64,000 bases of DNA, taken from contig NC_068971.1 in NCBI RefSeq assembly GCF_016808095.1, positions 8,506,501 through 8,570,500 of the forward strand, read 5' to 3'. This document shows positions 41,401 through 54,067 of the stretch, one piece after another. The notes below the pieces were generated by a model. That model did no database searches and was not told where the DNA came from. It saw only the letters and a program-made list of their open reading frames with translations. How positions within the stretch are numbered: the first letter of the stretch is position 1; each line of letters begins with the position of its first letter. This stretch comes from Vigna angularis. Lineage: Eukaryota; Streptophyta; Magnoliopsida; Fabales; Fabaceae. A program made the translations under genes and the position numbers.

Positions 41401-43270
41401 CAAATATGTTAGGAAAAGTAAAGAATCAATCAATCTCTCTCTCTTTTTTTTTTTCTTTCTCCCTATATAATTTCTTCACAAATTTTATTTCATATATGAT
41501 TTTATAAAAAAAAAACACTAATTTTAACTATACAGCAAGTTTTAATAAAACATATGGTATCTCTGGATAGGTTAGATACATTCTTAAAGAAACAGAGTGT
41601 ATATTTAACCATTATATCATAAAAAATTAAATTAAATTATTGTAAGAAAATATTTTTAACATAATACTGTAAATCAAATATGGATCTTATATAACAATTT
41701 TGTATATTATATTTTTTTATATTTCATTTTATACGAAAATGAAATGAAATAACATAATAGAATAAACTTCATTAAAAAACAAGTTAAGTAATTAAAATAA
41801 AATAAAATCGGATGACACATTATAGTAATCAGTAAGATTTATTGCACAGTATTAAAATTCAAATATCAAGTAAAAATAATTTTGTAAAATAAATCATTTT
41901 ACGTCATTACTAAAAAGAAAAAATATACAACTTAGCATACATAAAAAAAATTAAATGATTTAAAAAAAAGAAAGTGGTTTTATTTTTCATGACAGAGTTT
42001 TAATGTTAAAAATTACTATTTTTGTTTTAATGTTCATATTAGAGGTCCATCATTTTAAATTATTTAATAAAAAAATTAGAATATAAATCACTTAAATTCA
42101 TATAACACATGTAAACTAATACATCAAAATTACATCATGATAATATTTTTCAAACATCTTACAAAATGGAAATATATAATCAAACACCTCACTTATTACA
42201 TTTTAAAAAGGTACAAAATAAAAAATAAATAACACCACGTTAATTTGCAAATTTCATTGCTTATTTCTCAATTTTCTTACAATGTCTTAAATGAAGATTT
42301 ATAGCACCCATCTTTTCACATTTCTATGTTTAAGAACTACATAGATAACCTTATTCTATTTTAAATAGATACTTAAAAAAATATCACTACTTTATTAAAA
42401 CGAATAAATAAAATAATTGTTATCTTAGATTTCAAATTTATTGATAAATTAATAAAATTAAAAATAAAATAAAATTCTAATTTTTTTATTATTATTCTCT
42501 CACTTTGTCTAATTTTTTATTGCTGTGAATTTTTACCTGAATAATCTTATGATAAAAGTAAAAGAATATAAAAATATTTAATAATGTTAAACCAATTCTA
42601 ATTTTAAATTAAAAATATTTAATAAAAATATGAATTTTAATAAAAATGTCACCACAATATTTATATAAAAATTAAATTAGATCTTAATTTAAAAAAATTT
42701 ATTTATTTAAAAATATGAGACTAAATGGAATAAAAATAACGTATATAGAAAACAAAATGAATATAAAACATATACTATGACACATGTCACTAATTCGAAC
42801 ACTTAATTGACATGTAGACATTTTCTAACATTAAAAAGAAATTTAAAAAGTTAAAAAAAAATTATAAACTTAGATGTAACATACTTTGTTAGTATCCGTT
42901 AATTATTTAAATAATATTAATAAAAAATCAAATTAAATAAAATAAAATAAATTTAAGATTAAATTGAAAAACAATATATTAAAAATAAATTTAATAAATT
43001 CAACGAAAATAAAAATAAAATTAGTATTTAAATATAATAAGTACTTAAATTCTAACAAACATTGTCTTCAGAAAAAAAAAAATGTTTAAGCAAAATATTA
43101 GCACGAATGCCGAGTTTCTCCGGCAGACACGCAATTGCATGAGACTATTTCAATTTCGTTTTATGATGTTTAAGTTTGACAGGGGATTACAATTCTACTG
43201 CAATCATTTGCCATCTATAGAAATTTAAGCTGCTGATACTGCTAACATGTTCATGCTAACATGTTCATTT
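41401..43270. other. AT-rich intergenic with duplicated flanks
   Basis: 41520-41960 is a third copy of the family 3'-flank block. 43030-43260 matches 20900-21170 downstream of gene C. The DNA between (42000-43000) is very AT-rich, with no gene seen. Confidence 0.6.
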
Positions 43271-44391
43271 CATAATAATATGCCATTAACCTCCTTCAAT
43301 TAACTAAACATATTATAATGCAATTAAAGCCACTAAAGATAACCCTCTCTCTCTCTAATGGTGTTTTAGCTTTTAATTGAAAGTTCTCAAATGATAATAT
43401 GGATAAAAATAATGGACATGCTTTTTGTCAAAATCATTATGTGAAGTTGTTCAAACAAAATGCCAAATATGTGGTGTTCTTTCAAAACCAATCTTATCAA
43501 CAATCACTATTCAAAAGCACCCTTCATTTCTCTCAAATATCTATTACTTTTCTTTACAATAACTTAAAAGCTACCCAATAATACAAAGACTTTTACTACT
43601 AAAATCATTAATACCCAAAACTATTACTCCTTTTTTTATTTAACTGTCTTATGAAATTAAAAGGAATGAAAATAATTTTACTTATTTGGCCCAATAAAAA
43701 TAAAATAAGACTAATGATTATTTTCTACTTTTATTTACTTTTTAGCTTACTTCGTCTAAATATTTTTACACTTTTTTAATTTTTACTTATTTTATTATAC
43801 CAATGGATCCGAATTGTGTCTTTGGTAAGTAGTTTTATTAATATACTAAAGGAAGAATTCTTGAGAAAAAGAAAAAAAAAAGAAAAATCATTACCAAACG
43901 CGTCATCAGATTTGAAAACATCACTTGGGATTGCAACATGGTAAGTGTTTTCATTTACTTTTGGGATTGGGCCCCACCCTTCACATAAAGAAAGTGCAAA
44001 ATAAGAAGATTAAATATTATGAGACTAAAGAACTTTAACTAGAAATTTAAATTTATTTTATCTGAAGATTTTACATTAAACATGTTATTTGGATTTGCTA
44101 TTATTTAATCTTACAAATATAAATTGAATAAAGAATTTTGGGTCAAAAGTTTCGCTTTTTAAATAAGTTCTACATAATCCAATTAGAAAAAGAAAAAAAA
44201 AACAAAAAGAAAAATAAACAGTGCATTTGTAATGATTTTGTCGAATAAATTATTGAATTATGGACTTATCAAAATTCAAATTATAAGAGTAGCGGACAAA
44301 GTACAAATATAAATCTTCATATTCCAATCATATGCCAACGAAGTTCACATAGATGACCGATTCAAGCATATTAATTAAACGATTTAGTTAC

Positions 44392-44480
<89 letters not shown>

Positions 44481-46130
44481 TATGGACAAAATTAGAATAA
44501 TTGAATTATAAAAAAATTAATCTTGAATTATCTTTTAAATTTTAAACACGAGAGAGAATATTCGGACAATATATATCAATAACAAAAAGTTGCATAAAAG
44601 TAAGCAATGAACTAAAAATAGGGATATCATATATATTTTTTCAACATACATTTTTTGTTATTAAATTTAAGATTTATTCGGAGAGCTTACAAGTTCTCCC
44701 AATTTATTATTTAGAATTAGTGTAACTTTGTAAATTGATATGTTATGCCTCTTACAAAATTAATATCAGAGACAGACAGGGTAAGATGATTTAAATTGTA
44801 TGTTTGTTTTTGTTAAATACAAGTGTGTTAATCAACCTTATTAGTGTATCCACATGTTCAATATTTAAAATGTTTATTTATTGCAAAATATCCAAAACAT
44901 AGTAAGTTTTTTAAAATGATCAAATAAATCATCTTATTTTTTGATTAGATACTTTTTATACCAAGAAAATATATCAAAGTGTCTAAATTTTTAATTTTGA
45001 AATTATTAATAAAGATGTTGTCTTCTCTTGACAATATATAAATGTCTATGATAACAGTAAAAAATATATATAAAATAAAAAAAAAGTCTTTTTAGAAGGA
45101 TAAACTAATGTCCTTAACCCTTTATGATGTATCCCTCTCAACCCATTATTTGAAATGAGAGAGAGAAGATTGGAGAAGATGGGTTGGAGTGGTCTATTTT
45201 GTCATCCATGAAAAAACCAATGATGTTCTTCTTTCTATTTTAGAGAAATAAACAACATACTCATGCACATTTTTTACTATAACCCATGCATATTTCCCAT
45301 TTTGAACACCACAAAAACATGTAACCACTTCTAATAACTATCATGTCATCGAAGAAATAGGTTAAAGACTAAAATATGTAAAAAAAGAAATATGAGTATG
45401 AGATCCAAACTTTTATTTACTAATATTATTCAATGGTTAATTTCTTTAGACATTTAGTTTTTATTAGATTTGAATACAATATATTTTATTGATATTTTCT
45501 GTGTTTGTGGCCATTTTCTCACTTTGGGGGCTGAAGAGGTGAGAAAATTTTCTCTTACAAAAATCTCCATATTGCTAGTTATTTGATTAAACGTATTTGG
45601 ATTAACTTTTTTTCTTGTATCTTGTGCTCAAAATGAATTTTCCAGTCAACTTAAAATATTTTTCATCACTATATTATTTAATATTAGGGTTTAGGGTTTA
45701 AGATTAATTTTTTTTTCTTGTATATTGAATAAATTTAAAGTTTAACATAATTATTGATAATCAATTAAATAGCATTTATAATTATTGAATAATTTTTACA
45801 GTCAAACTTTAATAATTAATAAAAAATATTATAGACAGCAACAACAATTTCATTCTAAAATTACACAAATATTACCTTAATGATGAGAAAAACACCTAAA
45901 AACAATAGTGTGAAACCATGTATTTTTATGTTATTTTTTTAAAAGGTATATCTCTTACAAGAGAAGAATGATCCATGATTCCATAATCCTTAATTTATTG
46001 AAGAAAGAAGATGAAGAAAATCCAACGTGAGAAAGTGAAATGCTTACACTTAATAAATGGAGATGAAGAGGGGCCGTGAAGTAATTACCGGCAATCCCAT
46101 TTTGACGCCCTAATTTCACCAAATCAAATT
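43271..46130. other. Intergenic, no gene recognised
   Basis: AT-rich DNA with A-runs. The only notable items are the (AT)n tract at 44395-44479 and GGGTTTAGGGTTTA near 45687, a telomere-like box pair of the kind found upstream of plant genes. The 60-codon frame at 43399 shows no known motif. Confidence 0.5.
44395..44479. repeat. (AT)n microsatellite, ~85 bp
   Basis: Uninterrupted AT dinucleotides. Confidence 0.97.
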
Positions 46131-46426
46131 TCATTGAATTCACAACACAAAAGAAATTCAAAGAAAGCCACACTGCTTCTTCCTCCATTTCCTCTCCACC
46201 TTCATCAAATCTCTGCCTCCAATCCAATCAACCCCTCTAACTGCTGTAGATCTGTACAAATTCTTGCTCCAAATTTCAACCCGACCCTACCCAATTTTTT
46301 TTTGGGTCTTTGTATGATACCCTGAGAAATTCCCGATTTTCCCCCTCGGATTTTGTTAGTCTAGGCCCCAATCGCAACCCCATTTCGAGAATTCGCCAAC
46401 GGGTTCCGAATCCAGCGACCCTCAGG

Positions 46427-46435
46427 AAACCCTAG
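46427..46435 (+). promoter_or_regulatory. Telo-box near the helicase start
   Basis: AAACCCTAG, a telo-box, lies 77 bp before the helicase ATG, in the probable leader or proximal promoter. Telo-boxes are enriched near starts of plant genes for translation and RNA metabolism. TTTTTGTTTTTAG at 46490-46502 could be an acceptor of a leader intron ending 10 bp before the ATG; I could not identify a donor. Confidence 0.45.
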
Positions 46436-46511
46436 CTTCGTGCCGTGTAGAGTTTAGCAGCGTCTTGTACATTGTTTTTGCATAGAAATTTTTTGTTTTT
46501 AGATCGGAGGG

Positions 46512-49500
46512 ATGAACAATAGAGATAGAGAGAGGTACCCACCTGGGATGGGGTTAGGAAGAGGGTTGAACTCGAACCCTGGGTTTCAACCGAGGCCACA
46601 TCAGCAACATCAATATGTGCAGAGGCACATGGTGCAACACCATCATCCGCAGCAGTATCAACAGAACCACCACCACCATCAGCAGCAGCAACAACAGCAT
46701 CATCAACACCATCAACATCAGCAGCAACAACAACAACAGCAACAGTGGTTGAGAAGGAACCAGTTAGGTGGTGGGACCGACACCAACGTTGTCGAGGAGG
46801 TTGAGAAGACTGTACAGTCTGAAGCCGTTGACTCAAGGTCTTTTTTGACCTTATTGTTTTTGTTCTTTGTGTCTCGGTGTCTGTTTATTTAAATTGGGAC
46901 TTGATCGATTTCTTGAAATTACGAAGGTTTTTAAAAATGGTTCGTCGCTTCCATTTAGGTTGCAATGTCAAGGTTTTTGATCGCTCTTGTGGCCGAACTG
47001 TGACTGCAATTGCGACTGCATTTGTCTGCAATTTCTCGGTGTTGCTACTGTAATCGCTTTAAAAAAATTGAAAATTACGTTGCGAGTTGGACAGACGTGT
47101 GTTGTGATGGGATTAACGAAGGATGTTGGATTTGTTGAGTTTTTTGGAGTTGGAATGGATAAAGTTTTTTGTCTTGAGACATTTTCAATGGTTAGTTAGT
47201 TGTGTGGGTGAGAGGTTGCCTGTCTATTGTGGTGTCTAAGAAGATGTGTAACTATTGGATGAAAGCGTATCTTCTCACGTGGGAGATATGTAGTTATTGT
47301 GGTCTCTCTGTAGTTCAGAGAGTTTTAGAGATTTCGGTTTTCTTTTTTGTTTTTTTTTTTATTGTAATGGTGAAAATTGTCTGTCAACCAACAACTTGGT
47401 TTTGATAATATGGGTTGCTAAAGGGTAGCATTTGTTGGAATTCTTCTTTTGTTTTCTTTTATGAATGGAGATCCTGTTGTTTTATGCTAGGGGATCAGGA
47501 TTTTTTGTGTAATCATGGATTTTGGAAGATAATGTAATTTATATTGTAAATGTTGTTGACATTCAAATTTGAACTGTAAAACTAAATCTCTGTTTGTGGT
47601 TTTCTGAGGTTTTAGGTTCTAATTCTTTTCTTAATAAACTCTGTCTAGCATGATCATTAATATTTACATTAATTTCTGTTGTGTATTTATGTGTAAATTC
47701 AAAGTGAGTTGATAATGTATAATTGTTCACCATTGAGGTTTAGTTCCTTGGTGTTGCAAATGTATTATGGAACTACAAATGTTTGCTGAATTTTGAGTAT
47801 GTGAAAGTGAAAAGTTCGAAAATTACATGTTAAGTTCAAATATATTTACCTGTAGGCAAAGCTATTTGCCTAAGGAAATAATTGTTCTAATTTTATCCTC
47901 AATTCTTTTTGTTTGTTAGTTTACAAGATTGGAAGGCGAGACTAAATATCCCTGCACCTGATACACGCTACAAGACAGAGGTATGGTTTTGAAAATTGAG
48001 AACTGTGGAACTTGTGTTTGAAGTTTATGATTATATGAGATATGCATCATGCTTTAGTCTTGTGTTTTGTTTGAGAGATCCTTGGGGGATGTACACATTA
48101 TTTCTGATGTTTCTAATTCCATACTATTTTATTTTCATTTATTTTTGAGCTATAATTTTAGTTAATATAATAGAATGTTTTTGTTGAGCTGATTCTCTAC
48201 ATGGGTGATAGCTGGCATTTTGTTGATCAATGCCTTGCCTTACTTAGTACAATATATATATATATACCTGTTATTTAGGCATTAGAGATTGACATTTTTC
48301 AGTAATTTGGACAATTAAATTTAAGAATCTCTCGTGATCACACTTTGTTGCAATTATAGAGATATAGGAAATGTACTTAGATTCTACTGATTGTAAGTTG
48401 TAACCAGTTCAGTATCATTTCTTTTGTTTGGAGGTTTATTTTTGTTTGATGAAATTGAATTTTATGCTAAATTGAAGGCTAGATGAACCTTTATCTTATA
48501 ACTTTATATCGATTTGAAGGTCTAATTAGATGCTTTCGTCCATGAGTTATTTGTTTTAAACCTTTTATTTTATGTGATTCAATACTGTTAACTTTATATT
48601 ATATATTATTTTGTCAGTCTTGAGCTATTCATTGTCTTTCTCAGGATGTGACAGCAACTAAAGGCAATGAATTTGAGGATTACTTTTTGAAGCGTGAGCT
48701 GCTTATGGGAATATATGAGAAGGGTTTTGAGAGGCCATCTCCTATCCAAGAAGAAAGCATTCCCATTGCTCTTACTGGTAGTGACATTCTTGCTAGGGCT
48801 AAAAATGGAACAGGCAAAACAGCTGCATTTTGTATTCCTGCATTGGAAAAAATTGATCAGGATAATAATGTTATTCAAGGTTCGTCCTCTACTTGTGCAT
48901 TTTAAGAATTCTCATAAATATAGTTGAAATGATTATGTTTATTATTTTTAGTTTTTTCACCTTTCTTGTAGCTGGCTGCTTGTTGGCTCACTAAGCAGTG
49001 TTTTCTTATTAAAACTTATGCAGAGAGGGAATTAACTAATATTTATGATTGTTGATAGGGAAGGTCCAACTAGTTTAGTAACATTATTTCTCGAGTATTC
49101 ACTTAAACAAGCTTGATTTGATGTTGTTGTTTTAATTTCCTTACCTTCTTTCAGCATTTTGTCCATGGTCCAGAAAGATAATAATTGCTCATTTCTTTGA
49201 CCTTTTTAAGTGTTTTTTTATGAAGCCACGTTTTATAAAAAAATTGTAATCATTTTGTAAAAATCTAAAACTAAGTGTTTTAGTGCTATTCTTCAGAGCC
49301 AGAGATAGTATTTTTCAAAGCTTAAAGAGTCAGCCCCCAATTCTTTGAGAATATATTTTTGGAGTAATTTCTCTTAATTTTAACTATAGGTTTTGAACAT
49401 TTCTTTAAACAAACTTTTTTTTTATTGGATAAGAAATATTTGATGAATGTATAAATTATGTATACTAGTCTTTTGCATATCCTATAATTTCTCCTTGTAT

Positions 49501-51638
49501 GTATATATTGATTGTTGAACATGTGGCTGCCAATTTTTTTGTTGTCTTGTCCATGCGCAAATAGATTATGGTGTCAAAGTTTGAAAATAGTATTTCTTTG
49601 GCTGCGTTGTTGATGCATGATTAATTTATTTGTTATTTGTAGTTATTTAATGTCTATTATATTTTTGAATGAGCATTGATTTTAGGTTTCACTCATGTCT
49701 TGATCAATGCCTTTGTTATATACTGTAATGCAGTTGTAATATTGGTCCCAACTCGAGAGCTGGCTTTGCAAACATCCCAAGTGTGTAAAGAACTTGGAAA
49801 ACATTTGAAAATTCAAGTTATGGTCACAACAGGTGGTACCAGCTTGAAAGATGATATTATGCGTTTATATCAACCGGTTCATCTGCTAGTTGGAACTCCA
49901 GGAAGAATATTAGATCTTGCAAAGAAGGGTGTTTGCATTATGAAAGATTGCTCTATGCTTGTTATGGATGAGGTAATTACATTTATCTTGAAATTTACTA
50001 AATGATAGAGATACATTAGCTAATTTATACTGTTTATAGCATTACAAAAGGGATTGAAGATGAGGTTAAGAAATGATTGGATGGTGTTAGCAGAAGCAAT
50101 GGCTTTGTTTATTGTGACTCTGATTCTTGTTATAAATATTGAGCCAATGATCTTTCCCTTTACATATTCATTCTCTGGAACTTTCAATATTAATTCTTCT
50201 GATATTCTTTTACTTGATGAATTTAGTTGGAATAAAATGTTAGAATGTTTACTGGATGGTGATGTACGAAGAGATTGACATGGTTTATGTCATGTTTCTT
50301 GTTCTTAGGTTTCTTTATTTCCTCTTTGTACCTGTAACTTCTGCACCAATAATGTATTTGTTTATCAAACTAAAAAAGAAAAAGGACAATAACGAGGTTT
50401 TATATAATTTTCTCTCAGGCTGATAAGCTTCTCTCCCCAGAGTTCCAACCTTCAATAGAACAACTGATTCAATTTCTTCCTGGAACCCGTCAAATTCTGA
50501 TGTTTTCTGCTACATATCCTGTTACTGTAAAGGACTTCAAAGATAGATATCTACGTAAGCCATACGTTATTAACCTTATGGATGAGCTAACTCTGAAAGG
50601 TATTACACAATATTATGCATTTGTTGAAGAGAGGCAGAAAGTCCACTGCTTAAATACTCTTTTCTCTAAGGTAATCTATGTCAAGATACTCTGGATTTTC
50701 CGTATGCCATCTTTGAATGTAGTAATAACAACAGTATCAATTTCAGCTGCAAATAAACCAGTCAATCATTTTCTGCAATTCTGTGAATCGGGTTGAACTT
50801 CTTGCCAAGAAAATCACTGAACTTGGGTATTCGTGTTTCTATATCCATGCAAAGATGTTGCAAGACCACCGTAATAGAGTATTTCATGACTTCCGCAATG
50901 GTGCCTGTAGAAATCTTGTTTGTACTGGTATGTTGCAGGCATTTTAGCATCCTGCTATAAATGAGCAGAGTCTTTCTTTTTATTCCGTTGATATCCGGGC
51001 AATTCCTATTTCCAACTGTTATATTGTTTCAGAAATCAGTTGAGTGGATGGTGAATAGTAGCATATTGTATATTTGTTTGGTTAGTGTAATTGATTAATG
51101 CGGTGGTGGTATTCAGTAATATTTCATGCCACATGTCCTTAGTTAAATATATCTGCTTGATGGAATTTGCTAAATTTTTTATCTTATTGTCCCTAATAAT
51201 TATAACTATAACTTTTCATCTGTCTCCCTTCTGAAACATTTACAGATCTCTTCACTAGGGGAATAGACATCCAAGCAGTCAATGTTGTTATTAATTTTGA
51301 TTTTCCCAAGAACTCAGAAACCTACCTTCACAGGGTATGCTCTATGCTCAATTTCTGCTTTCTCTCCACCGCCATAATGGTTCTGTGTTCTTATGGATGT
51401 TCTGTTATGCAGGTTGGTCGTTCAGGGAGGTTTGGGCACCTAGGTTTAGCAGTGAATTTGATCACCTATGAGGATCGCTTCAATTTGTAAGTATTTATTA
51501 TGTGACTTTCATTCAAAATTCCTATAGATTTCTCATGGGTTTCCATTTATTTTTTCCAGATATAGAATTGAACAAGAACTTGGCACTGAAATAAAACAAA
51601 TTCCGCCACACATTGATCAAGCAATATATTGCCGGTGA
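46512..51638 (+). CDS. DEAD-box ATP-dependent RNA helicase, DDX6/DHH1 group (RH6/RH8/RH12-like)
   Basis: Nine exons with GT-AG junctions join in frame: 46512-46837, 47920-47980, 48645-48879, 49734-49972, 50419-50670, 50747-50927, 51246-51334, 51413-51486 and 51560-51638, giving 511 residues. Exon 1 encodes a Gln/His-rich N-terminus ([14 protein letters not shown]; poly-Q/H at about 36-78). Core motifs are all present: Q motif ([11 protein letters not shown], 159-169), P-loop AKNGTGKT (181-188), [16 protein letters not shown] (286-289, split by intron 4), SAT (317-319), IIFCNSV, RGIDIQ and HRVGRSGR (460-467). Family members act in cytoplasmic P-bodies in mRNA decapping and translational repression. 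Length and order match Arabidopsis RH8 (about 505 aa). It appears fully functional and is the only conserved housekeeping gene in the window. Confidence 0.95.
46600..46745 (+). repeat. CAG/CAT/CAA trinucleotide tract in helicase exon 1
   Basis: It encodes alternating Gln and His runs. Such low-complexity N-termini are typical of this plant helicase group and plausibly promote condensation into P-bodies (inference). Triplet repeats make it length-variable. Confidence 0.9.
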
Positions 51639-51673
51639 TTGGTGATAAATACCTTGATTCTATTCACAACTGT

Positions 51674-52050
51674 GGTGAGTAATAGGAAATTTTTTTAGTT
51701 TCATACTTATAATGGCCATTGTTGTTCTTGAAAAGGGGTTTTGATTTCAAAAGTAAAAATCAACGTATATATTTTTACATGCAAATATCTGTAAATAGAT
51801 TTTCTTTCCCACTAATGAAAGTTGATGTGAAAATTTTGTTTGGAACACATGTACTCTCTTTTTTTAATGTATTTTAATTTCCATAATTAGTAAATCAAAG
51901 TTTAACCTTTCAAAACAGCTTTATCTATTGTCTCTTGGGGGTGGGGGTTCATTTGATATGGTTTATGTTTTCTAATTTTTATTGACAGTTATACAATTCA
52001 ATTATGCAGTTGCTATTACTGATTTGTGATCATGTATATCTTTTTTACAG
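51674..52050 (+). other. Probable 3'-UTR intron of the helicase
   Basis: Donor CAACTGTG|GTGAGTAATA lies 35 bases after the stop codon. Acceptor CTTTTTTACAG|GTTGATGTGA follows a pyrimidine-rich stretch. The distance from the stop is below the ~50-nt limit usually linked to nonsense-mediated decay. Confidence 0.55.
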
Positions 52051-53169
52051 GTTGATGTGATTGTTGGTCAAGCAGGTGTGAATACTTTGTATAAGGATGC
52101 ACTATGAAAATAGGGGAATTGTCAGACCCTTTGTTTAATGCTTTTTCTTAATTTCTGGGTTTTGAGAGCTTTTGAACACTATAATTAGGACTTTCAGAAA
52201 GTTTAATATGGGCTTTCAAATGTTACATAAATGGGGGTTCCAGTTTGGGTTTCCATGGTTTACATTTGCAGCTGTGTTAGCAGGTGTTATTCCAGATTTT
52301 CATTTCTCCAGTAATCCTTTTAACTGTTTACTTAGATGTACCTTACTATGAAGACGTCCCTTTTGATTCTAGAATAATATGCTGTTTCTTCTGCCAATGT
52401 ATTTGCAGTAGTCACTCTTCGCAGTTAATGTCTTCAATTGGTAGAACAAACGATTTGTACAAACCACTTACTCACATATTGGATTAACATATTTGAAATA
52501 TGAATCATGAACAAGTGGGATACGGAGAAAGTGCATCTCAAGTTACAAAACGATCGAACAATATATAATAACAATCATAACCATAACGATGACACAATCA
52601 TGGAACAGTTATTTCTAAAATCTTTAAAGTTTATATTAAAATTGTAATTGATGACTATAATAATTTGTCTTGATGAACAAAAATGGGAAGTCATTATGCT
52701 AATCCGGAGTGTGTGCTATGGTTTTAACTGTTCTTCTCTTCAAATTCTTTTAACATTATTCTTGGGAGAAGGTATTTCAGGAGTCACTAACAAAAACCGT
52801 GTATTTTAAAGCATAACAATTTTATAGATTTTATCTTTGAAGGAAAGTATTAATCAGGGATCGCCAGAGTCGAAGGTACTCAAAGAATGACGTGAAACTT
52901 TTGTAGTGTAATTCCTTCCTTCAAATCATATTAAAACTAGACATTATGATGACATGATTTAGCTTCCCTCCATATTAACTATACTTTCCTTCAAAACTAT
53001 CTTTAACTATACGAGGCTGTATTTGAATTGTTTAAAGCATCTTACCTATTAGAGATTGTTCTATCACAAGAGGATTATCTTCCACAATATTTTGTTAACG
53101 TTTTCCTTCTCTTGAAATTCCTCCTGGTTTTTGGTGAGATGTATCCTGAGTTCTCTTTTGTTGCTTTTC

Positions 53170-53236
<67 letters not shown>

Positions 53237-53967
53237 CATTTCTGAAATTGATTAAAATAATTTGTTAACGTCCAGTTTTGAATCATATACTAACTGGGAT
53301 TGTGCTATTTCCTAAAATCATATTGTTTTGTCAATAGCAGGGTGTAACAGAAAGAATTGGACGAAGTTACCAAGTGGACTGAATACATTCCTACATCTAG
53401 CTTTTTCTTGTCCCAACTATTTCAAAGGTTCAACTCCATTTTGTTATTGATATATTAATTACAAATAATAAACTTTTATACGATGCTTCAAATGATGGTT
53501 ATAACTCCATATAAATCACCTATTCTTATATCCTAAAAGAGTTTAAACTTTCTACTATATTGCATATCCTTTGAATTAAATAATTTTGAGCGTATAATTT
53601 ATGTTGTTTTATTTGTAGAGAAAGTTTTATTTGAATACATGTTAGCTTATTTATGTTATGTTTTACAGTATTCACCAAACAATGTATTGTATTTGTAATG
53701 ACTGATTATTCATTCTTGAGGATACTCCTTATAAGCTTGATCTTATGCAGAATACTAAATACTTAAATTTTTCCTAATTGATCAGTGAAAACTATAGTTG
53801 GGTAAATGCGTGATGTATCATGTTCCATCAAGTTTTCTACTGATGCACGCTTTTTCTTTTATTGACATCATTTTAAACATCCTAGCATAATTTCCCGAAC
53901 GTATTTTGCTATTGTACACATACACATACACATTTTTCTTCTTTTCTATCCTGTTTTGCCTCTAAAG
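52051..53967 (+). other. Helicase 3' region, then duplicated upstream region of gene E
   Basis: 52051-52500 is probably the helicase 3' UTR (TCAAGCAGGTGTGAATACTT onward). From ~52790 the DNA matches the upstream blocks of the gene family (CAAAGAATGACGTGAAACTT, ACTATACTTTCCTTCAAAAC, GCAGGGTGTAACAGAAAG), continuing to the leader at 53780-53967. A (AT)n tract is at 53172-53234. Confidence 0.6.
53172..53234. repeat. (AT)n microsatellite upstream of gene E
   Basis: It follows TTGTTGCTTTTCATAATATA. The equivalent sites in the other copies carry short mixed AT/AC runs. Confidence 0.95.
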
Positions 53968-54063
53968 GTAAGTGTGAGTGTACACATACACATACAAAAA
54001 AAATAAAAGAATTTCTATAGTAAAAGAAATTAGGTGACGTAGTATTTGTGTGTTTGTTTGTAG
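53968..54063 (+). other. 5'-UTR intron of gene E
   Basis: Donor CTAAAG|GTAAGTGTGAG (consensus) and acceptor GTTTGTTTGTAG|TAAAATG bound 96 nt, leaving four leader bases before the ATG. The homologous introns in copies A and D support it. Confidence 0.75.
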
Positions 54064-54067
54064 TAAA

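Noticed and set aside
45680..45700. Telomere-like GGGTTTAGGGTTTA
   Set aside because: Only two units; more likely telo-box-type promoter sequence or chance than an interstitial telomere.
45955..46227. 90-codon minus-strand frame upstream of the helicase
   Set aside because: No domain and no splice support; overlaps the helicase promoter/leader.
46432..46836. Minus-strand frames of 62-134 codons opposite helicase exon 1
   Set aside because: They are shadows of the CAG/CAT/CAA tract.
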